Source: Nocardia nova
GTDB taxonomy: Bacteria; Actinomycetota; Actinomycetes; Mycobacteriales; Mycobacteriaceae
Length of the DNA stretch: 64,000 nucleotides
Assembly: GCF_002933465.1 (NCBI RefSeq)
Contig: NZ_PSZE01000028.1
Location: 1 to 64,000, forward strand
Direction: 5' to 3'
The notes under the pieces were generated by a model that ran no database searches, had not been told where the DNA came from, and saw only the letters and a list, made by a program, of their open reading frames with translations. A program made the translations under genes and the position numbers. Shown one piece after another: positions 33,867 to 42,113 of the stretch. Position 1 is the stretch's first letter; the number at the start of each line of letters is the position of its first letter.

Positions 33867-34622
33867 TCAGCAGCGGATCTCCGTGTCCCCACCGCCCTGC
33901 AGGGTGGTCGGGCCGCCGCGCAGCGACACCGAGATGCCGTTGTCGGTGACCTTCACGCTGGTCGGCTGCATACCCATCGGGTAGTTCTGCAGGCTCTGCG
34001 TCATGGACTGGACGATGCTGTCGACCAGATCGGTGGGCAGCCCCAGCCCGAGCAGTGAGGCCGACTGCGTGCTGACCTCGATCTTGCCCTCCACGATGTG
34101 CGGCTGCACCTTCAGATCGGCGATACCGCCGAGTACCTTGACGTCCAGGGTGCCCCCGGCCGGATCCGATTCCACGCCGGAGACGAGCCCGGTCAGGGTC
34201 TGGGCGATGCCCTCGTTGCTCCAGGTCGCGTCGGCGGAGCTGCTGCCGACCTTCGCGCCGCCGCGCCCGCCGTCGAGCAGGGTGATGTCGTTGAGCCGGG
34301 CGTGCACCTTCATGTCCACGGCGGGCCCGAATTTCGCATCGTCGCTGTCGACGGTGATGTACTGGACCTTGTGGTCGACAGCGGTGAGCAGTAACGGCTT
34401 CGGTCCGAATCCCACATCGACCTTCGACCCCAGCTCCTTTTCGACCTGGGAGGCCATGCACTGCTGATTCTTGTGGCGCAGATAGGTTTCGGCGCCCGCC
34501 GTGGTGCCGATCAGCGCGAGCAGCACGACGAGTCCGATGATCAGTGCTATCCGCCGCCCGTTGCGGCGTTTCGGTTCACCCGCCGGTGCGGGAGCGGGTA
34601 CCGCGGTGTCCGGAGTGGTCAT
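33867..34622 (-). CDS. DUF2993 membrane-anchored protein (Rv0479c-like)
   Basis: The 251-residue protein has a proline-rich cytoplasmic start, one transmembrane helix (RIALIIGLVVLLALIGTTAG) and an extracytoplasmic DUF2993 domain, a lipid-binding-like beta fold also found in LmeA. Two cysteines remain, one in QQCMASQ and one at the very C-terminus (EIRC). It is convergent with deoC with 9 bp between them. ATG 34622 has GGGAAG 11 nt upstream; an upstream ATG at 34682 is possible. Confidence 0.78.
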   Translation of the reverse strand: MTTPDTAVPAPAPAGEPKRRNGRRIALIIGLVVLLALIGTTAGAETYLRHKNQQCMASQVEKELGSKVDVGFGPKPLLLTAVDHKVQYITVDSDDAKFGPAVDMKVHARLNDITLLDGGRGGAKVGSSSADATWSNEGIAQTLTGLVSGVESDPAGGTLDVKVLGGIADLKVQPHIVEGKIEVSTQSASLLGLGLPTDLVDSIVQSMTQSLQNYPMGMQPTSVKVTDNGISVSLRGGPTTLQGGGDTEIRC

Positions 34623-34728
34623 GGCAACCGATTCTTCCCGAGCTTTCTGAGCCCGCTCTGTGGAGCCTGTGAGGCTTGTCATGTAGTGCCGACGACGTGA
34701 TTGTGACATGAAGCACATCGGTCCGGCG

Positions 34729-34734
34729 TAACCT
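34729..34734 (+). promoter_or_regulatory. -10 box for a leaderless AbiEi-like mRNA
   Basis: TAACCT fits the TANNNT -10 consensus and ends 6 nt before the ATG at 34741, where no ribosome binding site exists. Transcription should start at or next to the ATG. Confidence 0.55.
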
Positions 34735-34740
34735 GATCCC

Positions 34741-35400
34741 ATGTCCGCGCACGATGCAGGGGATGCCGCGGCCGCCCGCCGACCGGGAGATTCCGAGCCG
34801 CAGCGAGTACCCGAGCCGAATCGGGATTCCGAGCAGGGGTGGTGGGTTCTGCGCCGGCTTGCCGATCGGCACGCCGGATACTTCACCACGCGCATCGTCG
34901 TGCGTGCCGGCTGCGAGCGCCGGATCCGCGGCGCCCTCGCCGACGGTTCGGTGATCCGCGCCGGCCTCGGCATCCTGCGCATGGCCGATTGGCCGGACGG
35001 CCCGCTCGACGAATACGCGATGTGGGCGGCCTGGTTCGACGGCGCCGCCGCCGTCTCCCATCACAGCGCCGCCGAACTGCACGGCCTGGGCCGGCTGCGC
35101 CCGCGCTTCCTGCACCTGTCCGCGAGGGCGGGCCGCCCGCCCGCAGCCCCCCGGCTGGTCGTCCTGCGCCGCGAGTTGCACCGCGATGATGTGGAGTCGG
35201 CCGGTGCGTTCCTGGTGACCACCCCCGTGCGCACCGTACTCGATCTCGCCGAAACCGGGATCGGACAGGGCGCGCTGGACGAGGTGGTCGCCGACGCGGT
35301 CGCCATCCATCGCTGCATCCCGTACGAAATCGCCTCGGCGAGTGCGGGTTTGCCGCCGCATGCGGCCGCACGGGTGCGCCGGGCCCTCGCCGCGGCCTGA
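34741..35400 (+). CDS. AbiEi-like antitoxin-domain protein, orphan
   Basis: The 219-residue protein has a winged-helix-like N-terminal part (ADRHAGYFTTRIVVRAGCERRIRGALADGSVIRAG) and a central AAWFDGAAAVSHHSAAELHGLG region typical of type IV AbiEi antitoxin-like proteins, which repress their own promoters and oppose the nucleotidyltransferase AbiEii. No AbiEii gene is next to it; the neighbours are DUF2993 and a methyltransferase. Such solitary AbiEi-like proteins are common in actinobacteria, and their role is unsettled. Confidence 0.75.
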   Translation: MSAHDAGDAAAARRPGDSEPQRVPEPNRDSEQGWWVLRRLADRHAGYFTTRIVVRAGCERRIRGALADGSVIRAGLGILRMADWPDGPLDEYAMWAAWFDGAAAVSHHSAAELHGLGRLRPRFLHLSARAGRPPAAPRLVVLRRELHRDDVESAGAFLVTTPVRTVLDLAETGIGQGALDEVVADAVAIHRCIPYEIASASAGLPPHAAARVRRALAAA

Positions 35401-35424
35401 ACCCGGCGATCCCGCACCGCGAAT

Positions 35425-36294
35425 TCAGTCGGGCCGCACGCACTCCCACGGCACCGACAGCACGCAATCACGCATCCGCCGCCGGTAGTTCCGCACCGGA
35501 AAACCTTGCTCCCGCAACCGCTCCGCCGCCACCCGCCAGCGCACGCGCGGACCGTACACCGCCATCGGCGCGGCATGCGCCCACGCCCGGTCGGCCGCGG
35601 TGAGCAGCGTGTGCACGCGTTCACCGCGAATATTGCGGTGGATCAACGCCTTGGGCAGCCGTTCGGCGATATCGGAGGGTTTGCCGACGGTGAACGGATC
35701 CCAGGCCAGCGTCAGCGAGATCGGGCCGTCGCGGTCGAGCAGAATCCACGCGCAGCGGCGGCCCAGTTCGTCGCAGGTGCCCTCGAGCAGGAGTCCCCCG
35801 GGCGCCAATCCGCCGAGAATTGTCGCCCACGCCCGCGCGACCTCGCTCTCGTCGTATTGCCGCAGTACATTGAACGCCCGCACCAGCATCGGCCGCAGTC
35901 CCGCGAGTTCGAATCCGCCCCGGGCGAAGTGCACGCCGTCGCGATCGGGAACGACGCGTTCGGGATCGATCTCCAGACCGACGACGCGAACGTCGATGCG
36001 AACCCGGCGTAGCCGGGCCGCCAATTCCAGCGTGGTCACCGGACTCGCCCCGTAGCCCAGATCGACCACCAGCGGGTCCGTGGCCGACCGCAGCCGCCCG
36101 ACCACCAGTGGGTCGTGGCTCAGCCAGCGGTCGCTGCGGCGCAGCCGATTGATCCCGGTGGTTCCGCGAGTGATGGCGCCCACCGGCTTGGACTTGGTCC
36201 CAACCACCAGGCCGGCAGGTGCGGCGGTGCGCGTGTGCGCGAGTGAGTCGAGGTGTCCGATGTTCGCGGTACGGGGTCGGCCCGGCGGTCTCAT
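35425..36294 (-). CDS. Class I SAM-dependent methyltransferase-like protein
   Basis: The 289-residue protein has the cofactor motif VVDLGYGASPVTTLELA near residue 75, an acidic strand end VVGLEIDPERV, and later WATILGGLAPGGLLLEGTCDELG, the usual post-motif of class I methyltransferases. The C-terminal part (GPRVRWRVAAERLREQGFPV) is conserved in unnamed actinobacterial homologues. The start is uncertain: ATG 36294, an upstream ATG at 36360, or a GTG near VVGTKSKPVG; none has a good ribosome binding site. It is followed by the DUF2505 genes in reverse order and overlaps none of them. Substrate unknown. Confidence 0.75.
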   Translation of the reverse strand: MRPPGRPRTANIGHLDSLAHTRTAAPAGLVVGTKSKPVGAITRGTTGINRLRRSDRWLSHDPLVVGRLRSATDPLVVDLGYGASPVTTLELAARLRRVRIDVRVVGLEIDPERVVPDRDGVHFARGGFELAGLRPMLVRAFNVLRQYDESEVARAWATILGGLAPGGLLLEGTCDELGRRCAWILLDRDGPISLTLAWDPFTVGKPSDIAERLPKALIHRNIRGERVHTLLTAADRAWAHAAPMAVYGPRVRWRVAAERLREQGFPVRNYRRRMRDCVLSVPWECVRPD

Positions 36295-36329
36295 CGCGGT
36301 GACGCAGGCGTCCGGTGGAGCCACGGAAC

Positions 36330-36845
36330 TCAGGCCGTCGGGCGCTGCTCTTCCAGCCACTGCTGGGTGAATTCGGCTTCGGCGCGGAACAGGTCGACGA
36401 GATTGACCAGCATCATCTGCTCGAGTTTGGGCCCCAGCATCGGAATGAAGACCTTCGCCACGGGTGAGGTGCGCAAGGTGCAGCCGGTCTCGGTGGGAAA
36501 CAACCGCACGGTACCGGTCAGCGTCCCGGGACCGGCCGGAACCGATGCGCTGAACTCACCTTCCACCTCGGGCCCCAACGGCCCGTAGCTCTCCTTGCGG
36601 GTGATCACCAGGTCCTTGCGCATCACGGTCTGCGCGATTTCGGGCAGCATGTCGCGCGGCAGGATGTGGCGGACCTCGATCTCGATACCGTCCCCGTCGG
36701 CCTGCAGGTGGACCACCTCGTTCGGCGAGTGCTTGCGCATCTCCTCCATCCGCGCATCCCAGTAGGCGCGGTCGGACAGCGCCGCGTACACCTCGTCGGT
36801 GGTGTGCAGCGGATAGCGAGCGGAATAGTCCAATCGGCGGGCCAT
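36330..36845 (-). CDS. DUF2505 protein, SRPBCC-like, copy 1
   Basis: The 171-residue protein starts MARRLDYSARYPLHTTDEVYAALSDRAYWDARM, the opening of DUF2505 proteins (Rv0481c family), which resemble START/SRPBCC lipid-binding folds. No catalytic residues are known. A second DUF2505 gene lies immediately upstream on the same strand with 37 bp between, so they look like a tandem duplication. TACCCT ends 8 nt before its ATG, and there is no ribosome binding site, so it probably has its own leaderless transcript. Confidence 0.85.
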   Translation of the reverse strand: MARRLDYSARYPLHTTDEVYAALSDRAYWDARMEEMRKHSPNEVVHLQADGDGIEIEVRHILPRDMLPEIAQTVMRKDLVITRKESYGPLGPEVEGEFSASVPAGPGTLTGTVRLFPTETGCTLRTSPVAKVFIPMLGPKLEQMMLVNLVDLFRAEAEFTQQWLEEQRPTA

Positions 36846-36853
36846 GGGGGACC

Positions 36854-36859
36854 AGGGTA
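36854..36859 (-). promoter_or_regulatory. -10 box for leaderless DUF2505 copy 1
   Basis: On the minus strand TACCCT (TANNNT) ends 8 nt before the ATG at 36845, and the sequence between is GGTCCCCC with no ribosome binding site. Confidence 0.5.
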
Positions 36860-36882
36860 CTGGTCTCCGGCGAGCGCCCCGA

Positions 36883-37368
36883 TCAGTGGCCGGCGATCCA
36901 GGTGTTGGTGAAGTCGGTCTCCGAGGCCAGCAGTTCCAGCAGTTTCTCGGCCACCACGGCCTCGATCTTCTTGCCGAACAACGGGATCGTCACCTCGACC
37001 GAGCCGTCGACCACGGCCTGCGAGGCGGTGCCGGAACCGGTCAGGGTGACCGTGCCACGCACCTTTGCCGGCGCGCCCTCGACATGTGCTTCGAAGACGC
37101 CGGACAGGCCCTCGTAGGTTTCGGTACGCGGGATGATCAGATCGCCCGGTCGGACCGAGGTGATCGCGGCGGGCAGTTCGGAGGCGGGGATGGTCTGCAC
37201 CATCTCCACTCGCAGCCGGTCCCCGTCGGCCGAGAAGGAGTCCAGCCGAGCACCGGGCCCGCCGACCTCCTCGATGCGGTCCTTCCAGTACTGCTCGTCG
37301 GCGAGCACTACGCGCACCGCCGCGGCGGGATGCGCGTAGTGAGCTGTGTACGCCAGGGGTGTCGCCAT
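36883..37368 (-). CDS. DUF2505 protein, SRPBCC-like, copy 2
   Basis: The 161-residue DUF2505 protein begins MATPLAYTAHYAHPAAAV and carries the same blocks as copy 1 (QYWKDRIEEVGG, PGDLIIPRTETYEGL, PLFGKKIEAVVAEKL). It is the direct neighbour of murB, as Rv0481c is in M. tuberculosis, transcribed away from it. Only 26 bp separate the two start codons, with overlapping opposed -10 boxes, so both mRNAs are probably leaderless. Role unknown; location next to murB and lprQ hints at the envelope. Confidence 0.87.
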   Translation of the reverse strand: MATPLAYTAHYAHPAAAVRVVLADEQYWKDRIEEVGGPGARLDSFSADGDRLRVEMVQTIPASELPAAITSVRPGDLIIPRTETYEGLSGVFEAHVEGAPAKVRGTVTLTGSGTASQAVVDGSVEVTIPLFGKKIEAVVAEKLLELLASETDFTNTWIAGH

Positions 37369-37376
37369 GGTGTGAC

Positions 37377-37386
37377 ACGCTACCGT
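37377..37386. promoter_or_regulatory. Overlapping divergent -10 boxes for murB and DUF2505
   Basis: TACCGT on the plus strand (37381-37386) ends 8 nt before the murB GTG. TAGCGT on the minus strand (37382-37377) ends 8 nt before the DUF2505 ATG. The two boxes share the TA step at 37381-37382. A single symmetrical site thus seems to launch two leaderless transcripts in opposite directions. Confidence 0.6.
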
Positions 37387-37394
37387 CTTTCGAT

Positions 37395-38501
37395 GTGCAG
37401 ACATCTCGAGTGGTGGCATTCGACAACGTGCGTGAGTTGCTGAGCGCGACCGGCGCGCAGGTGCGCGAATCGGTGCCGCTGGCGCAGCTGACCACGCTGC
37501 GGGTCGGCGGGCCCGCGACGGTCGCCGAATGTCGCACCACAGCGGCGCTCGTCGAGACGGTGCGCACGCTCGACACCGCGGGTGTTCCGGTGCTGCTGGT
37601 GGCCGGTGGCTCCAACCTGCTGATCGCCGACAGCGGATTCGCGGGCGTCGTCGTCCGCATTGCCACCGACACCGTCGAGCTCGGAGCCGACAGTGTGACG
37701 GCCGAGGCGGGCGCGGACTGGGACGGCGTGGTCGCCACGACGGTCGCCGCCGGATTCGGCGGACTCGAGTGCCTGTCCGGGATTCCGGGTTCGGCCGGCG
37801 CGACGCCGGTGCAGAATGTCGGCGCCTACGGCGTCGAGGTGGCACAGGTGCTGCGCCGGATTCGCCTGCTGGATCGCGGAAGCGGCGACATCCGCTGGGC
37901 CGCACCGGAAGAACTCGGCTTCGGTTATCGCACCTCGGTGCTGAAGCACTCCGATCGCGCGGTGGTGCTGGCGGTGGAGTTCGCGGTGAATCCCGACGGT
38001 GCCAGCGCCCCACTGCGATACGGCGAACTGGCCCGCGCCTTCGACGCCGCCGACGGCGAGTCCCGTCCGGCCGCGGCCGTGCGCGAGGCGGTACTCGCCC
38101 TGCGCGCCGGCAAGGGCATGGTCCTCGATCCGGCCGACCACGACACCTGGAGTGCCGGATCGTTCTTCACCAATCCCGTCGTGACGCACGATCGGGCGCC
38201 CGCCGTGGTCGATGCGATCCGGGCGCATGTGGGAGAGATCACTATTCCGGCCTACGCCGCCGAGGGTGGGGTGAAATTCTCCGCGGGCTGGCTGATCGAA
38301 CGCGCGGGATTCGGTAAGGGCTTCCCAGGTCCGGACGCTCCCGTCCGGTTGTCGACGAAACATACGCTCGCCCTGACCAACAGGGGTTCTGCCCGCGCTG
38401 CGGACCTGGTAGACCTGGCGCGCACCGTGCGGGCGGGCGTCGAACAGCGTTTCGGAATCAGGCTGGAACCCGAACCGGTGACTGTCGGTCTCGAGCTGTA
38501 G
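37395..38501 (+). CDS. murB: UDP-N-acetylenolpyruvoylglucosamine reductase
   Basis: The 368-residue FAD enzyme reduces UDP-GlcNAc-enolpyruvate to UDP-MurNAc, the second committed step of peptidoglycan synthesis. The FAD segment is VLLVAGGSNLLIADSGFAGVVV; GLECLSGIPGSAGATPVQNVGAYG, the active-site GYRTSVLK, the proton-donor serine in SAGSFFTNPVV and the final IRLEPEPV are all present. GTG 37395 gives the length of M. tuberculosis MurB (369 aa). There is no ribosome binding site; a -10 box 8 nt upstream argues for leaderless translation. lprQ follows, so two wall-building enzymes lie together. Confidence 0.96.
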   Translation: MQTSRVVAFDNVRELLSATGAQVRESVPLAQLTTLRVGGPATVAECRTTAALVETVRTLDTAGVPVLLVAGGSNLLIADSGFAGVVVRIATDTVELGADSVTAEAGADWDGVVATTVAAGFGGLECLSGIPGSAGATPVQNVGAYGVEVAQVLRRIRLLDRGSGDIRWAAPEELGFGYRTSVLKHSDRAVVLAVEFAVNPDGASAPLRYGELARAFDAADGESRPAAAVREAVLALRAGKGMVLDPADHDTWSAGSFFTNPVVTHDRAPAVVDAIRAHVGEITIPAYAAEGGVKFSAGWLIERAGFGKGFPGPDAPVRLSTKHTLALTNRGSARAADLVDLARTVRAGVEQRFGIRLEPEPVTVGLEL

Positions 38502-38564
38502 GGGTGGCGGGCACCACGTTTCGATCTTGCCGGGCTGTCGCAGGGGCGCGGTAAATTCGCGGAA

Positions 38565-39812
38565 GTGAACATTCGAGGAATTGCCGGCCGCCGGGCCGTA
38601 CTGGTCGGGGCCGGCCAGCTGGCGGTGGCCGCGCTGGTGGCCGGATGTTCGGGCAGCGGCGGGAGCGGTTCGTCCGCGCCGAAGGAGTCCGGCCCGGTTG
38701 CGAAGCTGAAATTCGAGCCCGGGAACGAAACCGGCGACGTCAACCCGATCGCGCCCGTCTCGGTGACGGTGACCAGTGGCCGGATCGACCGGATCGCGTT
38801 GACCAATCCGGAAGGTAAGCAGGTCACCGGCGTCCTGTCGCCCGACAAGAGCACTTTCAAGGTCAACGAGGCGCTCGGTTACGGCGTTACCTACACCTGG
38901 TCGGGCACGGCGGTCGGCACCGACAACAAGCCCGTGCCGATCGAGTCGAAATTCACCACGCTGGCCCCCAAGCAGACCGTGCCCGCCACCATCAATATCG
39001 GTGACGGGCAGGAGGTTGGCATCGCCGCGCCGATCATCCTGCAGTTCAAGAAGCACGTCGAGAACAAGGAGGCGGTCGAGAAGGCGCTGACCGTCACGAC
39101 CACTCCGGAAACCGAGGGCGGCTGGGCCTGGCTGCCCGACGAGAACGGCGGGTCTCGCGCGCACTGGCGCCCCCGCAACTACTGGGCGCCCGGCACGGCG
39201 GTGACCTTCGCCGCCAAGCTGTACGGCCTGGACCTGGGCGACGGGGCTTACGGCAACTCCGACTTGTCCTCGCAGTTCACCATCGGCCGCAGCCAGATCG
39301 TGAAGGGGTACGCACCCAGCCACCGGGTGCAGGTGATCCGCGACGGCTCGACGCTGTTCGACTTCCCGTGCAGTTACGGCGAGGGTAACGAGGCGCGCAA
39401 CGTGACGCGTTCGGGCATCCACGTGGTGACCGAGAAGTACGAAGACTTCCTGATGTCGAATCCGCCGTTCTACACCAACGTTCGCGAACGCTGGGCGGTA
39501 CGCATCTCCAACAATGGCGAATTCATCCACGCGAACCCGGAATCGGCGTCCGCACAAGGCAATACCAACGTCACCAACGGCTGCATCAACCTGAGCACCA
39601 GCGACGCCCAGCAGTACTTCCCGACGGCCATGTACGGCGACCCGGTCGAGGTCACCGGCACGTCGATCGCTCTGTCCGCCGCCGACGGCGATCTCTACGA
39701 CTGGACCATCGACTGGGACACCTGGAAGACCATGTCGGCGATTCAGGGCCAGCCCGCACCGGTGGTATCGGCGACTCCGGTGGCGCCGGGACCGGTGCGC
39801 GGCGGCAGCTAG
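38565..39812 (+). CDS. lprQ: L,D-transpeptidase lipoprotein (LprQ/Ldt5-like)
   Basis: The 415-residue protein has a signal peptide with lipobox VAGC near residue 27, so it is anchored outside the membrane. Two Ig-like domains precede the YkuD catalytic domain, which shows SGIHVVTEKYEDF, the HANPESASAQ histidine and the nucleophile motif NVTNGCINLS. It makes 3-3 crosslinks or attaches proteins to peptidoglycan, using the Cys in NGC. Mycobacterial homologue: Rv0483. It starts with GTG 38565, 63 bp after murB on the same strand, consistent with co-transcription. The C-terminal extension WDTWKTM and the Pro-rich tail are typical. Confidence 0.93.
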   Translation: MNIRGIAGRRAVLVGAGQLAVAALVAGCSGSGGSGSSAPKESGPVAKLKFEPGNETGDVNPIAPVSVTVTSGRIDRIALTNPEGKQVTGVLSPDKSTFKVNEALGYGVTYTWSGTAVGTDNKPVPIESKFTTLAPKQTVPATINIGDGQEVGIAAPIILQFKKHVENKEAVEKALTVTTTPETEGGWAWLPDENGGSRAHWRPRNYWAPGTAVTFAAKLYGLDLGDGAYGNSDLSSQFTIGRSQIVKGYAPSHRVQVIRDGSTLFDFPCSYGEGNEARNVTRSGIHVVTEKYEDFLMSNPPFYTNVRERWAVRISNNGEFIHANPESASAQGNTNVTNGCINLSTSDAQQYFPTAMYGDPVEVTGTSIALSAADGDLYDWTIDWDTWKTMSAIQGQPAPVVSATPVAPGPVRGGS

Positions 39813-39877
39813 AACCCGCTGACCGCCCCTCGAGTTCGGGCGTCACGGTCGCGTCCGGCTGCGCGCCGGGCGACGGC

Positions 39878-40612
39878 TCAGCTGCGGCGGGCGAAGCGGC
39901 CGGCGTCGGCCTGGTCGCGCGGCTTCACCACGATGGTGTCGAGGTTGACGTGCGGGGGGCGGCTCGCGACGAAGCCGATGATTTCGGCGATGTCGGCGGC
40001 GAACAGTGGGTCGATACCTTCGTAGACCTTGGCCGCGCGCTCGGTGTCGCCGCCGAACCGGACCAGCGAGAATTCGGTTTCGACCGCGCCCGGTGCGATT
40101 TCGGTGAGCCGCACCGGCTTGCCCAGCAGTTCACCGCGCAGTGTGCGGTGCAGGACGGCCTGCGCGTGTTTGGCCGAGGTGTAGCCGGAGCCGTTGTCGT
40201 AGGGCTGCAGGGCGGCGACCGAGGTGACGGTGACGATCAGCCCGTCACCCGAGTCGATCAATTTCGGCAGCAGCGCCTTGGTCACCCGCAGCGTGCCGAG
40301 CACGTTGGTCTCCCACATCCATCGCCAGTCGTCGAGGTCGGCCTCGGCGACCGGCGCCAGCCCCTTCGCCCCGCCGGCATTGTTGACCAGCACGTCGGCC
40401 CGTTCGACCGCATCCGTGAACAGCCGTACCGACGACTCGTCGGCGACGTCCAATTCGATTGCGGTACCGCCGATTTCGTCGGCCAGCGCCTGCAGCCGGT
40501 CCATCCGGCGCGCCCCCACGTACACGTGATAGCCCTGTTTCGCGAGCTCGCGGGCGGTAGCCTCACCGATTCCCGAGCTCGCTCCGGTGACGACGGCGTG
40601 ACGAGTGCTCAT
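39878..40612 (-). CDS. Short-chain dehydrogenase/reductase (Rv0484c-like)
   Basis: The 244-residue NAD(P)-dependent SDR has the cofactor motif VVTGASSGIGEATARELAK at the N-terminus, NNAGGAKG, and the catalytic Ser-Tyr-Lys set in VTVTSVAAL and SGYTSAKHA. It is convergent with lprQ as in M. tuberculosis. Start ATG 40612 (MSTRHAVVTG) is favoured; the frame runs on upstream, but those codons lie in the 73-bp repeat. TAGGCT at 40621-40626 ends 8 nt before the ATG, suggesting a leaderless mRNA whose -35 region is inside the repeat. Substrate unknown. Confidence 0.9.
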   Translation of the reverse strand: MSTRHAVVTGASSGIGEATARELAKQGYHVYVGARRMDRLQALADEIGGTAIELDVADESSVRLFTDAVERADVLVNNAGGAKGLAPVAEADLDDWRWMWETNVLGTLRVTKALLPKLIDSGDGLIVTVTSVAALQPYDNGSGYTSAKHAQAVLHRTLRGELLGKPVRLTEIAPGAVETEFSLVRFGGDTERAAKVYEGIDPLFAADIAEIIGFVASRPPHVNLDTIVVKPRDQADAGRFARRS

Positions 40613-40620
40613 GGGGATTG

Positions 40621-40626
40621 AGCCTA
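40621..40626 (-). promoter_or_regulatory. -10 box for the leaderless SDR mRNA
   Basis: On the minus strand TAGGCT ends 8 nt before the ATG at 40612. It abuts the first copy of the structured repeat at 40627, so the upstream promoter sequence is provided by the repeat. Confidence 0.5.
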
Positions 40627-40762
40627 GCGGTGGGAGCACGGCCGGAAGGCGGCAGCTTGCGTGACCACGCAGGGCCGTGCGGACACCGCAGATGACACAG
40701 CGGTGGGAGCACGGCCGGAAGGCGGCAGCTTGCGTGACCACGCAGGGCCGTGCGGACACCGC
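40627..40762. repeat. Structured 73-bp repeat, two copies
   Basis: Two identical 63-bp units (40627-40689 and 40700-40762) repeat at 73-bp spacing with 10 bp between. Each unit is a nested hairpin: outer GCGGTG/CACCGC, symmetric GGA/GGA internal loop, middle GCACGGCC/GGCCGTGC and an apical TGCGTG-AC-CACGCA. The element is related to the 75-bp repeat at 15566-15750. It separates the SDR from the probable inserted block. Confidence 0.93.
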
Positions 40763-40979
40763 CGCTGGTACTTCCACCGGTTCTCCAAGACCTGTCGAAG
40801 ATCAGGGTCCCCGTTCACTCTCCTGCTGCTTCCGCGGAGCAACGGGTCACGGTCAGGCCAGGAACTGCACTGACAACCTGAGGTGGGGGGCCAAAGCGCG
40901 CCAAGCAATGCCAGACTTTCTCGAGCGCCTGCGTGTCGTGATGGCCTGTGTCGCGTCCTGCGTCGGTGGGGCATCAGGG

Positions 40980-41867
40980 TCAGGGCGTTGCGGGGCCAAC
41001 AGCGAGGAAGGCCCGCAGCGGCCGGGTGGGCTGCGGGGTGCCCCGCCAGATCAGTGCCTTGCGGTAAGCGAGGGAGGGACTGACCGGGACGGCGCTGACT
41101 CGGGGGTTCCCGACGAGAGCCCGGTCGGTACCCACCGTCAGGGAGACGCCGACACCTTCCTCCACGAGAGCGACGTGCAGGGCCGCGTCGTTGATCGCGT
41201 ACCGAGGACTGAAGTCGATGCCGGCGGCATCGAACGCGGACTGCAGCCATGGCCTCAGTCCGCTGTTCTGGCCGTAACTGATCAGGGTCTTTCCGGACAG
41301 CATCTCGATGGGGATGCTCTTGCGGCCTGCGAGCGGGGAGTCCGTCGGGACGACGGCCACGATCTCGTCTTCGAGCATGACCACACTCCGCATGCCCTGG
41401 GGCAGGGAATGCTCTGGCAGGGCCACCACGGCGGCGTCCAACTCGCCGTTCCCGACGCGCGAGATGAGCTCGGCGCTGCGCCCCTCGAGGAGCTGCACGG
41501 CGACGCCCGGGTACTGGCGGTGAAAGGCGCCCAGGAGCGCGGGCAGACGGGTGTGTTCGACCCCGTCCACGGCGCCCAGGAGGAGCGTGCCGGTGACCAG
41601 AGCGGTGCGGGAGGCGAACTCGGCGATCACCCTGTCCGCGTCAGCGAGAGTCCGGCCGGCCAAGGGCAGCAGCACCCGGCCGGCCTCGGTCAGGCGGACA
41701 CTGCGTGCGTTGCGTTCGAAGAGCGCTTCGCCGAGTTCCTTCTCCAGGGAGCGGATCTGGTGACTGACGGCGGGCTGTGCGACCGACAGCCGCTCGGCCG
41801 CGCGCGTGAAGCTCTGTTCCTCAGCCACGGCGACGAAGCACCGCAGGGTTCTCAATTCCACGATCAT
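40980..41867 (-). CDS. LysR-family transcriptional regulator
   Basis: The 295-residue regulator starts MIVELRTLRCFVAVAEEQSFTRAAERL with the helix-turn-helix completed by SVAQPAVSHQIRSLEKELG. A linker and a periplasmic-binding-like effector domain follow (DGVEHTRLPALLGAF onward, VALVEEGVGVSL). It is divergent from the gene at 42114 with 246 bp between, the typical LysR arrangement, so it probably activates that operon in response to its substrate. It has no counterpart in the syntenic mycobacterial order and belongs to the inserted block. Confidence 0.9.
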   Translation of the reverse strand: MIVELRTLRCFVAVAEEQSFTRAAERLSVAQPAVSHQIRSLEKELGEALFERNARSVRLTEAGRVLLPLAGRTLADADRVIAEFASRTALVTGTLLLGAVDGVEHTRLPALLGAFHRQYPGVAVQLLEGRSAELISRVGNGELDAAVVALPEHSLPQGMRSVVMLEDEIVAVVPTDSPLAGRKSIPIEMLSGKTLISYGQNSGLRPWLQSAFDAAGIDFSPRYAINDAALHVALVEEGVGVSLTVGTDRALVGNPRVSAVPVSPSLAYRKALIWRGTPQPTRPLRAFLAVGPATP

Positions 41868-41892
41868 GCACCTCATTTATCGCTGGAATCAA

Positions 41893-41951
41893 AAGTTGGT
41901 CTTTGACCTCTGTGCAACTTATCTTCAAAGTAGAGGCATCGCAGTAGCGAT
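41893..41951. promoter_or_regulatory. Inverted repeats in the LysR divergent promoter
   Basis: AAGTTG (41893-41898) and CAACTT (41915-41920) form an inverted repeat with a 16-bp spacer. ATCGC-AGTA-GCGAT (41938-41951) is a second perfect one. Both lie in the regulator-operon gap, where LysR binding sites are expected. The surrounding 60 bp are AT-rich for this genome. Confidence 0.5.
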
Positions 41952-42113
41952 ACAGGCGTCGAAGCGCCTTGACGGCCTTTTCGCCCTGCCCGCCGAAGGC
42001 CACAAGGCGGTCGACGGATAACCGAGGGCGGTCGAACCGGCAATGTCCGGTGGGTCTTCCCCTGCACAAGTCGGCCCGGCTCCAGCCGTGGCCCTCGCTG
42101 AAGGAAGCACGCA

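Noticed and set aside
40763..40979. Transposase remnant beside the structured repeat
   Set aside because: Short frames such as MPDFLERLRVVMA could not be matched to any transposase, and no terminal inverted repeats were seen.
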